In this document: positions 1-6,006 of the stretch, in pieces | Position numbering within the stretch: the first letter of the stretch is position 1 | Layout of the letters: every line of letters begins with the position of its first letter | Assembly (NCBI GenBank): GCA_024400275.1 | Contig: JAKSMY010000002.1 | Span: 1 to 64,000 of the forward strand | From: Paludibacteraceae bacterium | GTDB lineage: Bacteria > Bacteroidota > Bacteroidia > Bacteroidales > Paludibacteraceae | Length of the DNA stretch: 64,000 bases | Direction: 5' to 3' | The notes under the pieces: model-generated | Databases searched by the model: none | Told to the model about the DNA's origin: nothing | Seen by the model: only the letters and a program-made list of their open reading frames with translations | Made by a program: the position numbers and the translations under genes

Positions 1-802
1 TATTCTCGCGAATCTTGATACAGTCGTTTTCCTCAAATAGGTTGTCGTTGGCAAAATCCTCTTTCGTCTTTTCAAAAAGGAACTGATAAAACTCAGGAGC
101 ATCTTTAGACTTGTACCTATTGTACCCTTCCTTATCTTTTCTAAATGCTTCTAATGAGAAGATTTGTGCACCTGAATTGTCTCTTTCAAAACGAATCTTA
201 ATGAATAGAATTTTGCTGATCTCGTCAAAAGCGGCTTCTGGAGATAGTTTATCATTATTACGGATAATGTTGTGGCACTTAAAAAGCAGTTTGGAAAACT
301 CGTCACGAGTAAACGCCTTTGTCTGCAACAATAACTCCTTTATGCGTTTATCGTTTGTTGCGTCTTTCGCTGAAGGTATATCTACAATTTCTTCTAATGT
401 TTTGGGCAATGTACCCTTTATAACTTTAAAAATACGAGTTTCCTTTAGGTTTGTGGTAACAAAGAAATCCGCACCTGTCATTGCAGCATAGCTGTACCCT
501 TGAAAGTAGTCTTCTTCATGAATGGTCACGTTCTCTGCCTTACACTCTACCACAATAAACGCATTTTTATTGCTATTTTTATCTTGAGCCGACTTCCAAA
601 TAACGATGTCTGCACGGGCTCGACCAGTACCGCGTTTAGCATGGTTTACTGAAACTTCTTGTCCCATTTGATTGAGTTCGTAGCCGTATATATCCACAAG
701 ACGGCATATATACTGCTGACGCACACGCTCTTCGGGTTTCTCTACCAGCCATTGCCCTTTCAAAGGTGCATAAATTTTGCCGTTCTCAATTTTTACATCC
801 AT
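1..802 (-). CDS. Restriction-modification protein with HsdR-type N-terminal nuclease domain (partial)
   Basis: The gene starts at ATG 802 and runs off the left edge, leaving 267 codons. The N-terminal part reads as a type I restriction enzyme R-protein N-terminal domain (HSDR_N_2 type). It begins PLKGQWLVEKPEERVRQQY, and a PD-(D/E)xK-like core is visible: Asp65 in RARADIVIW and Glu86-Cys-Lys88 in IVVECKAE. In known relatives this domain is often followed by an N6-adenine methylase domain, which would lie outside the window; that part is inference. A Bacteroidetes promoter lies about 70 bases upstream, so the gene is probably transcribed on its own. It could be a type IIG/type I-like restriction enzyme or a stand-alone nuclease. 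The family call is fairly sure; the full architecture is unknown. Confidence 0.75.
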   Translation of the reverse strand, partial: MDVKIENGKIYAPLKGQWLVEKPEERVRQQYICRLVDIYGYELNQMGQEVSVNHAKRGTGRARADIVIWKSAQDKNSNKNAFIVVECKAENVTIHEEDYFQGYSYAAMTGADFFVTTNLKETRIFKVIKGTLPKTLEEIVDIPSAKDATNDKRIKELLLQTKAFTRDEFSKLLFKCHNIIRNNDKLSPEAAFDEISKILFIKIRFERDNSGAQIFSLEAFRKDKEGYNRYKSKDAPEFYQFLFEKTKEDFANDNLFEENDCIKIREN

Positions 803-877
803 AGTTTTTTGTTATTTAAGAAGTAGTCCAAGTCTTGCGACATTGTTTCCATTCGTTTTTTCTTCGTTTTCCGCTTG

Positions 878-909
878 CAAAGGTACTAAAAATTTCTCAC
901 ATCTACAAA
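878..909 (-). promoter_or_regulatory. Promoter of the restriction-modification gene
   Basis: On the minus strand, -33 TTTG (906-909) and -7 TACCTTTG (878-885) are separated by 20 bp, matching the Bacteroidetes sigma-ABfr consensus. Predicted transcription starts near 871, giving a leader of about 70 nt before ATG 802. Confidence 0.8.
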
Positions 910-982
910 TTTCCCTGCGGTTTTACTCAAATTTCCCCTTTTCATTCTATCGTTTTTACAATTTGCAAAGCGTGATGATTAT

Positions 983-1372
983 TTATTTGCTCTTATTCGC
1001 TTGAGCAATAGCAATGGAGCGATTGAGTTTATCAATAAACCATTGCTTATCAGGCAACTGAGTAACATATTGCGCCACTTTGAATATCATACGTGTCAAT
1101 GCAGAGTAAGAATAACCGCTACCATACTCACGCTGCAATGTTTGCGACACCGTCGCAAGAATTTGTTTCCCATAATCGGAATACGCATCAGTATGCAAAT
1201 TCTCCACAATGTACTTACCCACCGCATAATATTGCATGCTGACTTGTTGATTAACATATATCAGCACTTGTTGTTTGGTAGTTTCTATCAACTGACGGAG
1301 ACCATTCAAGATTTGGTTAATCTCAATACTTGCCTCCGTAGTAGAGATTGGTTTAACTATAGCATTTTCCAT
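983..1372 (-). CDS. DUF1016 (YhcG-type) N-terminal-domain protein, probably truncated
   Basis: 129 residues. The segment from about residue 18 to 110 (QILNGLRQLIETTKQQV, VGKYIVENL, YGKQILATVSQTLQREYGSGYS) matches the N-terminal helical domain of DUF1016/YhcG proteins, which normally continue into a PD-(D/E)xK nuclease domain to about 330-350 residues. Here the reading frame stops after FIDKLNRSIAIAQANKSK, and the 180 bases downstream show no continuation. It has its own promoter. It may be a remnant of a defence-type nuclease or a stand-alone regulatory domain; the sequence does not decide. It sits beside a restriction-modification gene, in keeping with an accessory region. Confidence 0.65.
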   Translation of the reverse strand: MENAIVKPISTTEASIEINQILNGLRQLIETTKQQVLIYVNQQVSMQYYAVGKYIVENLHTDAYSDYGKQILATVSQTLQREYGSGYSYSALTRMIFKVAQYVTQLPDKQWFIDKLNRSIAIAQANKSK

Positions 1373-1442
1373 ATCAAATATTAATTTTCAATTCTAAAGA
1401 GCACTGCTCTTGACACCCAGCACTTTTTTTCAATTCCGCCCA

Positions 1443-1474
1443 CAAAGGTACTAAAAATTTTTGGAATAAACAAA
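1443..1474 (-). promoter_or_regulatory. Promoter of the DUF1016-type gene
   Basis: Minus-strand -33 TTTG (1471-1474), 20 bp spacer and -7 TACCTTTG (1443-1450). The start codon at 1372 lies about 65 nt downstream of the predicted transcription start. Confidence 0.75.
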
Positions 1475-1486
1475 CTTTATTTAATT

Positions 1487-1507
1487 TTGAATTAAGAATT
1501 TTGAATT
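1487..1507. repeat. AT-rich 7-mer repeat (TTGAATT type)
   Basis: Three 7-nt units (TTGAATT, AAGAATT, TTGAATT) lie between two divergent promoters. They resemble the AATTGAG-type 7-mers found elsewhere in the window (16230, 33444, 42234). Confidence 0.5.
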
Positions 1508-1551
1508 GTTCATCAAAAAATCACAATTCCGTGCAAAAAGTACAATTGTTA

Positions 1552-1583
1552 TTTGCGTATATCATTTATTTGTTGTATCTTTG
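1552..1583 (+). promoter_or_regulatory. Promoter of the GHKL ATPase / STAS-like unit
   Basis: -33 TTTG (1552-1555), 20 bp spacer, -7 TATCTTTG (1576-1583). It decides the start of the next gene: the first ATG after the predicted transcription start is 1602, whereas the frame itself is open further upstream, across the promoter. Confidence 0.85.
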
Positions 1584-1601
1584 CAGTCGCAAGTCACAAA
1601 G

Positions 1602-2300
1602 ATGCGGATATCACTACAACAAATATTGCATGATTTGCTTCAACGGCTTGTGACAAATGATGCTACTCGAAGCAATAATTTGACAGATGTCCTTTTGGAT
1701 ATTTGCCATAATCATCTTTCAAACAACCTGCTTGAGTTTGACTTGGATGAATATTCTACTAACCAAGCGATGAAGAAAATTGAAAACACGTTGCGAGAGA
1801 CTTGTCCACACTATCAGCCGCTATCACAATCTGTTTCTTATCTGTTTGACGAGTTGATTTGTAATATGCAACAGCATTCGCAAGCAAACAAGGGCTATCT
1901 TTATGCATTCTACAACAAAGAAGAAAAACGGATTGAGATTGTCCTTGCAGATTATGGCATATCTATCTATGGAAGTTATGCCCATACAAAAAAATACTTG
2001 GATTTAATTGGTAATAGTGATGCAAAGGCATTGAGCTTGGCAAAAGATGGCTTTTCCACGAAGGATCTTCCTGAGACGGAAAATCGTGGCTATGGCATTT
2101 CTTCCAATACCAAGATGATAACAGATGGACTTGGTGGCGAGATTGCTATTTATTCTGGTAATGCGCTTCTTGTGCAGACACCATCGGACATTAAACTATT
2201 GGAACTTCCCGAACAATTGGATATGAAAGGGACTATTATAATAGCAAGAATCCCAACAGACATACCTCATAACTATAATTTTTACGAATACATTTCTTGA
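1602..2300 (+). CDS. GHKL-family ATPase (histidine-kinase-like ATPase domain), no kinase domain
   Basis: 232 residues from ATG 1602. The Bergerat-fold signature is visible: N-box ELICNMQQH (Glu84, Asn88, His92), G1 box DYGIS (Asp117, Gly119) and G2 box NRGYGIS (Gly163, Gly165). No dimerisation/phosphoacceptor helix, membrane segment or receiver domain is seen, so it is not a conventional sensor kinase. The N-terminal 70 residues are helical and unassigned. Two bases separate its stop from the ATG of a STAS-like protein, so the two are almost certainly co-translated. The pairing recalls anti-sigma-factor kinase / antagonist partner switches, but no sigma factor is adjacent. The ATPase call is good; the biological role is unknown. 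Confidence 0.8.
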   Translation: MRISLQQILHDLLQRLVTNDATRSNNLTDVLLDICHNHLSNNLLEFDLDEYSTNQAMKKIENTLRETCPHYQPLSQSVSYLFDELICNMQQHSQANKGYLYAFYNKEEKRIEIVLADYGISIYGSYAHTKKYLDLIGNSDAKALSLAKDGFSTKDLPETENRGYGISSNTKMITDGLGGEIAIYSGNALLVQTPSDIKLLELPEQLDMKGTIIIARIPTDIPHNYNFYEYIS

Positions 2301-2302
2301 TT

Positions 2303-2635
2303 ATGAAGCATATACTAAAATTACAAGAGCAATATGGCTCAGAATTACGCACTCGACTAATGATGGAGCGTTTAACTTCTTCGTTAAATGATACCGACGA
2401 GTATTTGCTAGACTTTCAAGGAATAGAGCAAATATCTCGCTCAGCAGCGGATGAACTCTACAATCTCATACACAACAATAAACACGTAGAGACTATCCAT
2501 ATTAGTCCGTTTGTACAAAAGATGCTTGACGCAGTCACCTTAGGTCGTTTTCAGCCCCGGAAACGTCCTACGGAAACGCCAATTATTCGTTGTACAACTA
2601 TGCAGAGTCTGACAAGAGTTTTGATGGCTAAATAG
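2303..2635 (+). CDS. STAS-like protein (DUF4325 type)
   Basis: 110 residues. The core YLLDFQGIEQISRSAADEL (about residues 34-52) is the hallmark of STAS-like DUF4325 proteins, which resemble anti-sigma-factor antagonists and often sit next to a GHKL ATPase. Start ATG 2303 is chosen over TTG 2297 because TTG overlaps the preceding stop and ATG gives a 2-nt gap. The SRS serines sit where STAS antagonists can be phosphorylated; whether that happens here is inference. No gene downstream in the same direction looks like a target: yceD follows after 264 bases with its own promoter. Confidence 0.75.
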   Translation: MKHILKLQEQYGSELRTRLMMERLTSSLNDTDEYLLDFQGIEQISRSAADELYNLIHNNKHVETIHISPFVQKMLDAVTLGRFQPRKRPTETPIIRCTTMQSLTRVLMAK

Positions 2636-2850
2636 ATTTTGTATTATATATCTTCGCGTTTTTGCATATATCTATCGCCTCTTCTCTGATGAGGAGTTAC
2701 TATTTCCTTGATTCCGTGCAAATCCGTTCACTCAAAAATCGCGATTTCCGTGCAAAGCCGAATTGGGATTATTAGACAATAAAAAACAATCTGAAATCCC
2801 ATAATATGGCAATAATTTGGGAATAAAAGTGATTTTTTTTGTTCAAAATA

Positions 2851-2882
2851 TTTGCGTATTTCAAATTTTTGTTGTATCTTTG
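2851..2882 (+). promoter_or_regulatory. Promoter of yceD-rpmF-rluB-esterase unit
   Basis: -33 TTTG (2851-2854), 20 bp, -7 TATCTTTG (2875-2882). The ATG of the first gene is at 2900, a leader of about 11 nt. The stretch 2636-2850 before it holds no gene that can be supported. Confidence 0.85.
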
Positions 2883-2899
2883 CAACCGATTTTGCGCGT

Positions 2900-3319
2900 A
2901 TGACTAACATCGTTGAATTGGATAAACTGGAAATAGGTAAGTATAACTTTGATTTTCAATTAGATAGTGCCTATTTTGCAGCAATAGAAAAAACCGAGCT
3001 GCTCGGTGGTTCAGTCAGTGCAAAAGTTCAATTAGACTTGCAGGAACGCTCCTTATCGCTCCATGTATGGGTGGAAGGTACCGTGCAAGTAACATGCGAC
3101 AGATGTCTCGACAGCATGGATATAGACGTAGAGGCAGATGACGACATGGAAATAGAGCCCGAGGCACGGACATTAGACCTTAATTGGCTCGCATACGAAC
3201 TGATAGTAGTTAATCTCCCGCTGGTGCACTGTCACCAACCCGGTGGTTGCAATCCGCAAATGGATGCACTTCTCCAAGACCACCTTTGCTGCACAGCGGA
3301 AGAACCCGAAATACTATAA
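2900..3319 (+). CDS. yceD: YceD family protein (DUF177)
   Basis: 139 residues. The family is encoded next to rpmF in most bacteria and is linked to 23S rRNA accumulation or ribosome assembly; the mechanism is not settled. The CDRCLD motif (VTCDRCLDSMDIDVEADDDM) is typical, as is the acidic middle section. A second Cys/His cluster (HCHQPGGC and CC) near the C terminus may bind metal; that is inference. The start is set by the promoter, because the frame is open across the -7 box upstream. rpmF follows after 60 bases. Confidence 0.88.
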   Translation: MTNIVELDKLEIGKYNFDFQLDSAYFAAIEKTELLGGSVSAKVQLDLQERSLSLHVWVEGTVQVTCDRCLDSMDIDVEADDDMEIEPEARTLDLNWLAYELIVVNLPLVHCHQPGGCNPQMDALLQDHLCCTAEEPEIL

Positions 3320-3333
3320 TAACGACCGGCTAC

Positions 3334-3369
3334 TTGCTAAACCGGCTAAACTTGTTAAACTATTTAAAC
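3334..3369 (+). repeat. 9-mer TAAAC repeat array ahead of rpmF
   Basis: Four tandem 9-nt units, each ending TAAAC (TTGCTAAAC, CGGCTAAAC, TTGTTAAAC, TATTTAAAC), fill the yceD-rpmF spacer and end 10 bases before the rpmF ATG. The same unit recurs at 3612-3683, 62409-62428 and 62572-62598. Confidence 0.85.
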
Positions 3370-3379
3370 AAATAAGATT

Positions 3380-3565
3380 ATGGCACATCCAAAACGAAGA
3401 CAATCACACACCAGACAAGCCAAACGTCGTACACATGACGTGGCTGTTATGCCCGCTTTGGCTATTTGCCCCAACTGCGGCGCACACTACATTTACCACA
3501 CCGTTTGCCCAAGCTGTGGGTATTATCGTGGTAAACTGGCTATCGAAAAAGCTGCTGAAGCTTAA
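3380..3565 (+). CDS. rpmF: 50S ribosomal protein L32
   Basis: 61 residues, the usual length. The N terminus MAHPKRRQSHTRQAKRR is the L32 signature, followed by the zinc-ribbon cysteines CPNCGA and CPSCGYY (the C+ form of L32 with four Cys). In most bacteria rpmF leads into plsX-fabH; here it is followed by a pseudouridine synthase and a secreted esterase. A hairpin lies just after the stop codon. Confidence 0.97.
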   Translation: MAHPKRRQSHTRQAKRRTHDVAVMPALAICPNCGAHYIYHTVCPSCGYYRGKLAIEKAAEA

Positions 3566-3576
3566 CCGAAACAGAT

Positions 3577-3605
3577 ATAGACCCCGCACAACAAACGGGG
3601 TCTAT
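3577..3605 (+). terminator. Hairpin after rpmF
   Basis: A perfect 10-bp stem ATAGACCCCG / CGGGGTCTAT with a 9-nt loop. No T-run follows, so it may be an attenuator or an mRNA-stabilising end rather than a full terminator. The next gene has no promoter of its own that I can see. Confidence 0.6.
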
Positions 3606-3611
3606 ATGTAT

Positions 3612-3683
3612 CCCCTAAACCTGCTAAACCCGTTAAACCCGTTAAACCTGTTAAACCTGCTAAACCTGCTAAACCTGCTAAAC
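3612..3683 (+). repeat. 9-mer TAAAC repeat array ahead of the pseudouridine synthase
   Basis: Eight tandem 9-nt units (CCCCTAAAC, CTGCTAAAC, CCGTTAAAC x2, CTGTTAAAC, CTGCTAAAC x3) end 11 bases before the ATG at 3695. The array replaces any recognisable Shine-Dalgarno region. Each unit contains TAA, so the array could not sit in a coding frame that meets that phase. Confidence 0.9.
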
Positions 3684-3694
3684 CCGTTTTTATC

Positions 3695-4669
3695 ATGTAC
3701 AGAAAAGATTTTAATCAGTTCACACCTTCTCGTGACGGTCAAAGACGTCCACGAGTGCGTTTTACGCGCCCAGCCAACGAAAACCAGGATAATCGTCGTC
3801 CTGTAACCGAAGCCGGGTATCGCCGTGATGGCGAACAACGGCCATTCCGCAAAGATGGCGAACAACACGCTTTTAGACCTCGTGTACAACGGAATCAAGG
3901 TGTTTATACCCAAAAGAAACGTTTTGAATATCGTGAAAAATACGAAGACCCGACACAACCTATCCGCCTGAATAAATACCTTGCAAACGCCGGTATATGC
4001 TCGCGTCGCGAAGCAGATGATTTCATCCAGGCCGGCGTGGTAACTGTTAACGGACAAGTGGTGGATAACTTAGGCGCAAAAGTACTGCCTACCGATAAAG
4101 TGATGTTCCATGACCAACCTGTTCATCGTGAGAAAAAAGTTTATATCCTGCTCAATAAACCCAAGAACACCGTCACCACAACCGACGACCCGCAAGAGCG
4201 ACACACCGTAATAGATATCGTGCGTAACGCGTGCGCGGAGCGTATCTATCCTGTAGGACGGTTAGACCGCAATACAACAGGTGTGCTCCTGCTGACCAAC
4301 GATGGCGATTTGGCTGCAAAACTGACACACCCTAAATTTGGCAAGAAGAAAATATATGCCGCCACTTTGGACCGTGACTTGGATTCTATCGACGAGACTA
4401 TTCTGCGTGAAGGTGTCACCTTGGATGGCGAAAAAATCAAACCTGACGCATTGGAGTTTCCTAAGGAAGACCGCAAACATATCGGCTTGGAAATACACAG
4501 CGGACAAAATCGTGTGGTAAGACGTATGTTCGAGCAGGTCGGCTATCGCGTAATGCAGTTGGACCGTGTGTCCTTTGCCGGACTGACCAAGAAAAACGTG
4601 CCGCGCGGTAAGTATCGTTTCCTTACGCCCAAAGAGGTCAGTATGCTCCAAATGGGTGCCTTTGAGTAA
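3695..4669 (+). CDS. rluB: Ribosomal large-subunit pseudouridine synthase (RsuA/RluB/E/F family)
   Basis: 324 residues. It has a basic, low-complexity N-terminal extension of about 85 residues rich in Arg/Asp/Gln, then an S4 RNA-binding domain (IRLNKYLANAGICSRREAD...VTVNGQVV, about 88-130) and the pseudouridine synthase core with the catalytic Asp in GRLDRNTTGVLLLTNDG. This is the RsuA/RluB branch, which modifies rRNA. RluB (23S) is the likeliest member from the context beside rpmF, but RluE/F is not excluded. A 9-mer array directly precedes the start. The secreted esterase follows after 12 bases. Confidence 0.85.
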   Translation: MYRKDFNQFTPSRDGQRRPRVRFTRPANENQDNRRPVTEAGYRRDGEQRPFRKDGEQHAFRPRVQRNQGVYTQKKRFEYREKYEDPTQPIRLNKYLANAGICSRREADDFIQAGVVTVNGQVVDNLGAKVLPTDKVMFHDQPVHREKKVYILLNKPKNTVTTTDDPQERHTVIDIVRNACAERIYPVGRLDRNTTGVLLLTNDGDLAAKLTHPKFGKKKIYAATLDRDLDSIDETILREGVTLDGEKIKPDALEFPKEDRKHIGLEIHSGQNRVVRRMFEQVGYRVMQLDRVSFAGLTKKNVPRGKYRFLTPKEVSMLQMGAFE

Positions 4670-4681
4670 GCAATCGTTACG

Positions 4682-5761
4682 ATGAGAAAAAGTTTCCTTA
4701 TATTGTGCATCATGCTCAGCATGTGGTGTGCAAAGGCAGAGATAACGGGTATTCACGCAAGTGATGCCCGTTTGACGTATGTGGGACGCGTGTTGAGGCA
4801 AGGACCCGATGTGCTCGCTGAATGGAGTGCCACCTATGTCAGAGTTCGTTTTTATGGTAATTATTTGGCAGTACGCCTAACCGATACCGGCACGAATTAC
4901 TACAACTTGTACGTAGATAAAGATCCTGCTGCCGAACCCGACCGACTTATTACGACATCTGGCGACACAACTATTGTGCTTTTCTCGGAACGTAGAAAAA
5001 AAGAACATACGCTAACCCTCTACAAACGTACCGAAGGTGAACAGGGACGCACTATTTTCCATGAGTTCTTCCTGCAAGGCGAATTATTGGAAGCAGCCCC
5101 TCTCAAGGCTCGTCAGATAGAGTTTATTGGCGACAGTTATACCTGTGGCTATGGTGCAGAGAGCAGCCGTTCAACCGACCGTTTCAGTCCGCAAACCGAA
5201 ACGGCTGCCAAGACTTACGCTGCCATTGTGGCACGCTATTTTGATGCCGATTATCAGCTCATAGCCCATTCGGGAATGGGTATAGCCCGTAATTACAATA
5301 GCAAGTTTGCAGGTTGGTATATGCCGGACCGTTATTGCCAGACATTGGATATGGATTCGGCTTCAGCCACACGCTGGCAGGTTGGTCAGTCGGCTTTTTG
5401 TCCGCAGATAACGGTCATTCTGTTGGGCGGCAACGATTTTTCTGTTCATAAGCAACCTGCTTACGAAGATTTTGCCCGTAATTATAACCGATTGCTACGT
5501 CAGATAAAAACCAACTACGGTGCCGATCACCCTATTATCTGCTGTGTGAAAAAAGGTATTCCTGAACTGACGCATTACGTGGAGCGCGTAGTAACGGAGT
5601 GCGGGCTGGATAAAGTGGCTTTTTGTCCGTTTTACGATGCTCTCTTCCCTGATGAGGATAGCCATTTAGGTGCAGACCGTCATCCCAATTATCAGGCCCA
5701 CCGCAACGCTGCTTTTGTTCTGATACCCTATATCGCAACGATGACCAATTGGGATATATAA
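4682..5761 (+). CDS. Secreted SGNH esterase, carbohydrate esterase family 2-like
   Basis: 359 residues with a signal peptide (FLILCIMLSMWCAKA, cleavage near 19). Residues 20-140 form a beta-rich N-terminal domain, followed by an SGNH hydrolase fold. GDSYTCGYG (150-158, Ser152 nucleophile), HSGMG, GGND and the C-terminal DRHPN...AH (catalytic His region) are the four SGNH blocks. This architecture is that of CE2 acetyl-xylan/acetyl-glucan esterases. The likely role is removing acetyl groups from plant or host glycans outside the cytoplasm. It is translationally close to the pseudouridine synthase but functionally unrelated. A strong hairpin follows. Confidence 0.85.
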   Translation: MRKSFLILCIMLSMWCAKAEITGIHASDARLTYVGRVLRQGPDVLAEWSATYVRVRFYGNYLAVRLTDTGTNYYNLYVDKDPAAEPDRLITTSGDTTIVLFSERRKKEHTLTLYKRTEGEQGRTIFHEFFLQGELLEAAPLKARQIEFIGDSYTCGYGAESSRSTDRFSPQTETAAKTYAAIVARYFDADYQLIAHSGMGIARNYNSKFAGWYMPDRYCQTLDMDSASATRWQVGQSAFCPQITVILLGGNDFSVHKQPAYEDFARNYNRLLRQIKTNYGADHPIICCVKKGIPELTHYVERVVTECGLDKVAFCPFYDALFPDEDSHLGADRHPNYQAHRNAAFVLIPYIATMTNWDI

Positions 5762-5771
5762 CTCAAAAACG

Positions 5772-5799
5772 GAAGGGAATTGGTTGTCCAATTCCCTTC
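5772..5799. terminator. Bidirectional terminator between esterase and tRNA-Glu
   Basis: A perfect 12-bp stem (GAAGGGAATTGG / CCAATTCCCTTC) with a 4-nt loop. On the minus strand it is followed by CGTTTTTGAG, a good intrinsic terminator for the tRNA. On the plus strand it follows the esterase stop by 10 bases and is preceded by an A-run. Confidence 0.88.
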
Positions 5800-5804
5800 T
5801 TTGT

Positions 5805-5876
5805 AGTGCTACCCGGAGTCGAACCGGGGTTTACGGCGTGAGAGGCCGTTGTCCTGGGCCACTAGACGATAGCACC
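5805..5876 (-). tRNA. tRNA-Glu (anticodon CTC)
   Basis: A 72-nt cloverleaf on the minus strand. The acceptor arm is GGTGCTA / TAGCACT with a G-U first pair. The anticodon stem is ACGGC / GCCGT around the loop CTCTCAC, giving anticodon CTC. The T arm contains GGTTCGACTCC. The overall sequence follows the bacterial tRNA-Glu pattern. CCA is not encoded. It has its own promoter and terminator. Confidence 0.95.
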
Positions 5877-5900
5877 CTACATTTGTTTCAAATGTGGCTG

Positions 5901-5932
5901 CAAAGGTACTACATTTTTTGGACATACGCAAA
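5901..5932 (-). promoter_or_regulatory. Promoter of tRNA-Glu
   Basis: Minus-strand -33 TTTG (5929-5932), 20 bp, -7 TACCTTTG (5901-5908), about 25 bases upstream of the mature 5' end. Confidence 0.85.
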
Positions 5933-5957
5933 TAATTTATCAAAAAAATGAGAAAAA

Positions 5958-5989
5958 TTTGCATATATGCCGATTTTTAAGTAACTTTG
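5958..5989 (+). promoter_or_regulatory. Promoter of nadE
   Basis: -33 TTTG (5958-5961), 20 bp, -7 TAACTTTG (5982-5989). The ATG of nadE is at 6007, so the leader is only about 11 nt. Confidence 0.85.
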
Positions 5990-6006
5990 CAGAAAATTGA
6001 AATGCT

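Noticed and set aside
3612..3683. Possible CRISPR array
   Set aside because: Units are 9 bases with no spacers, and no cas gene is in the window.
3602..4057. Minus-strand open frame of 151 codons over the 9-mer array and the pseudouridine synthase start
   Set aside because: It is antisense to a well-supported gene and its repeat-encoded end (FSRFSRF-type) is a by-product of the 9-mer array.
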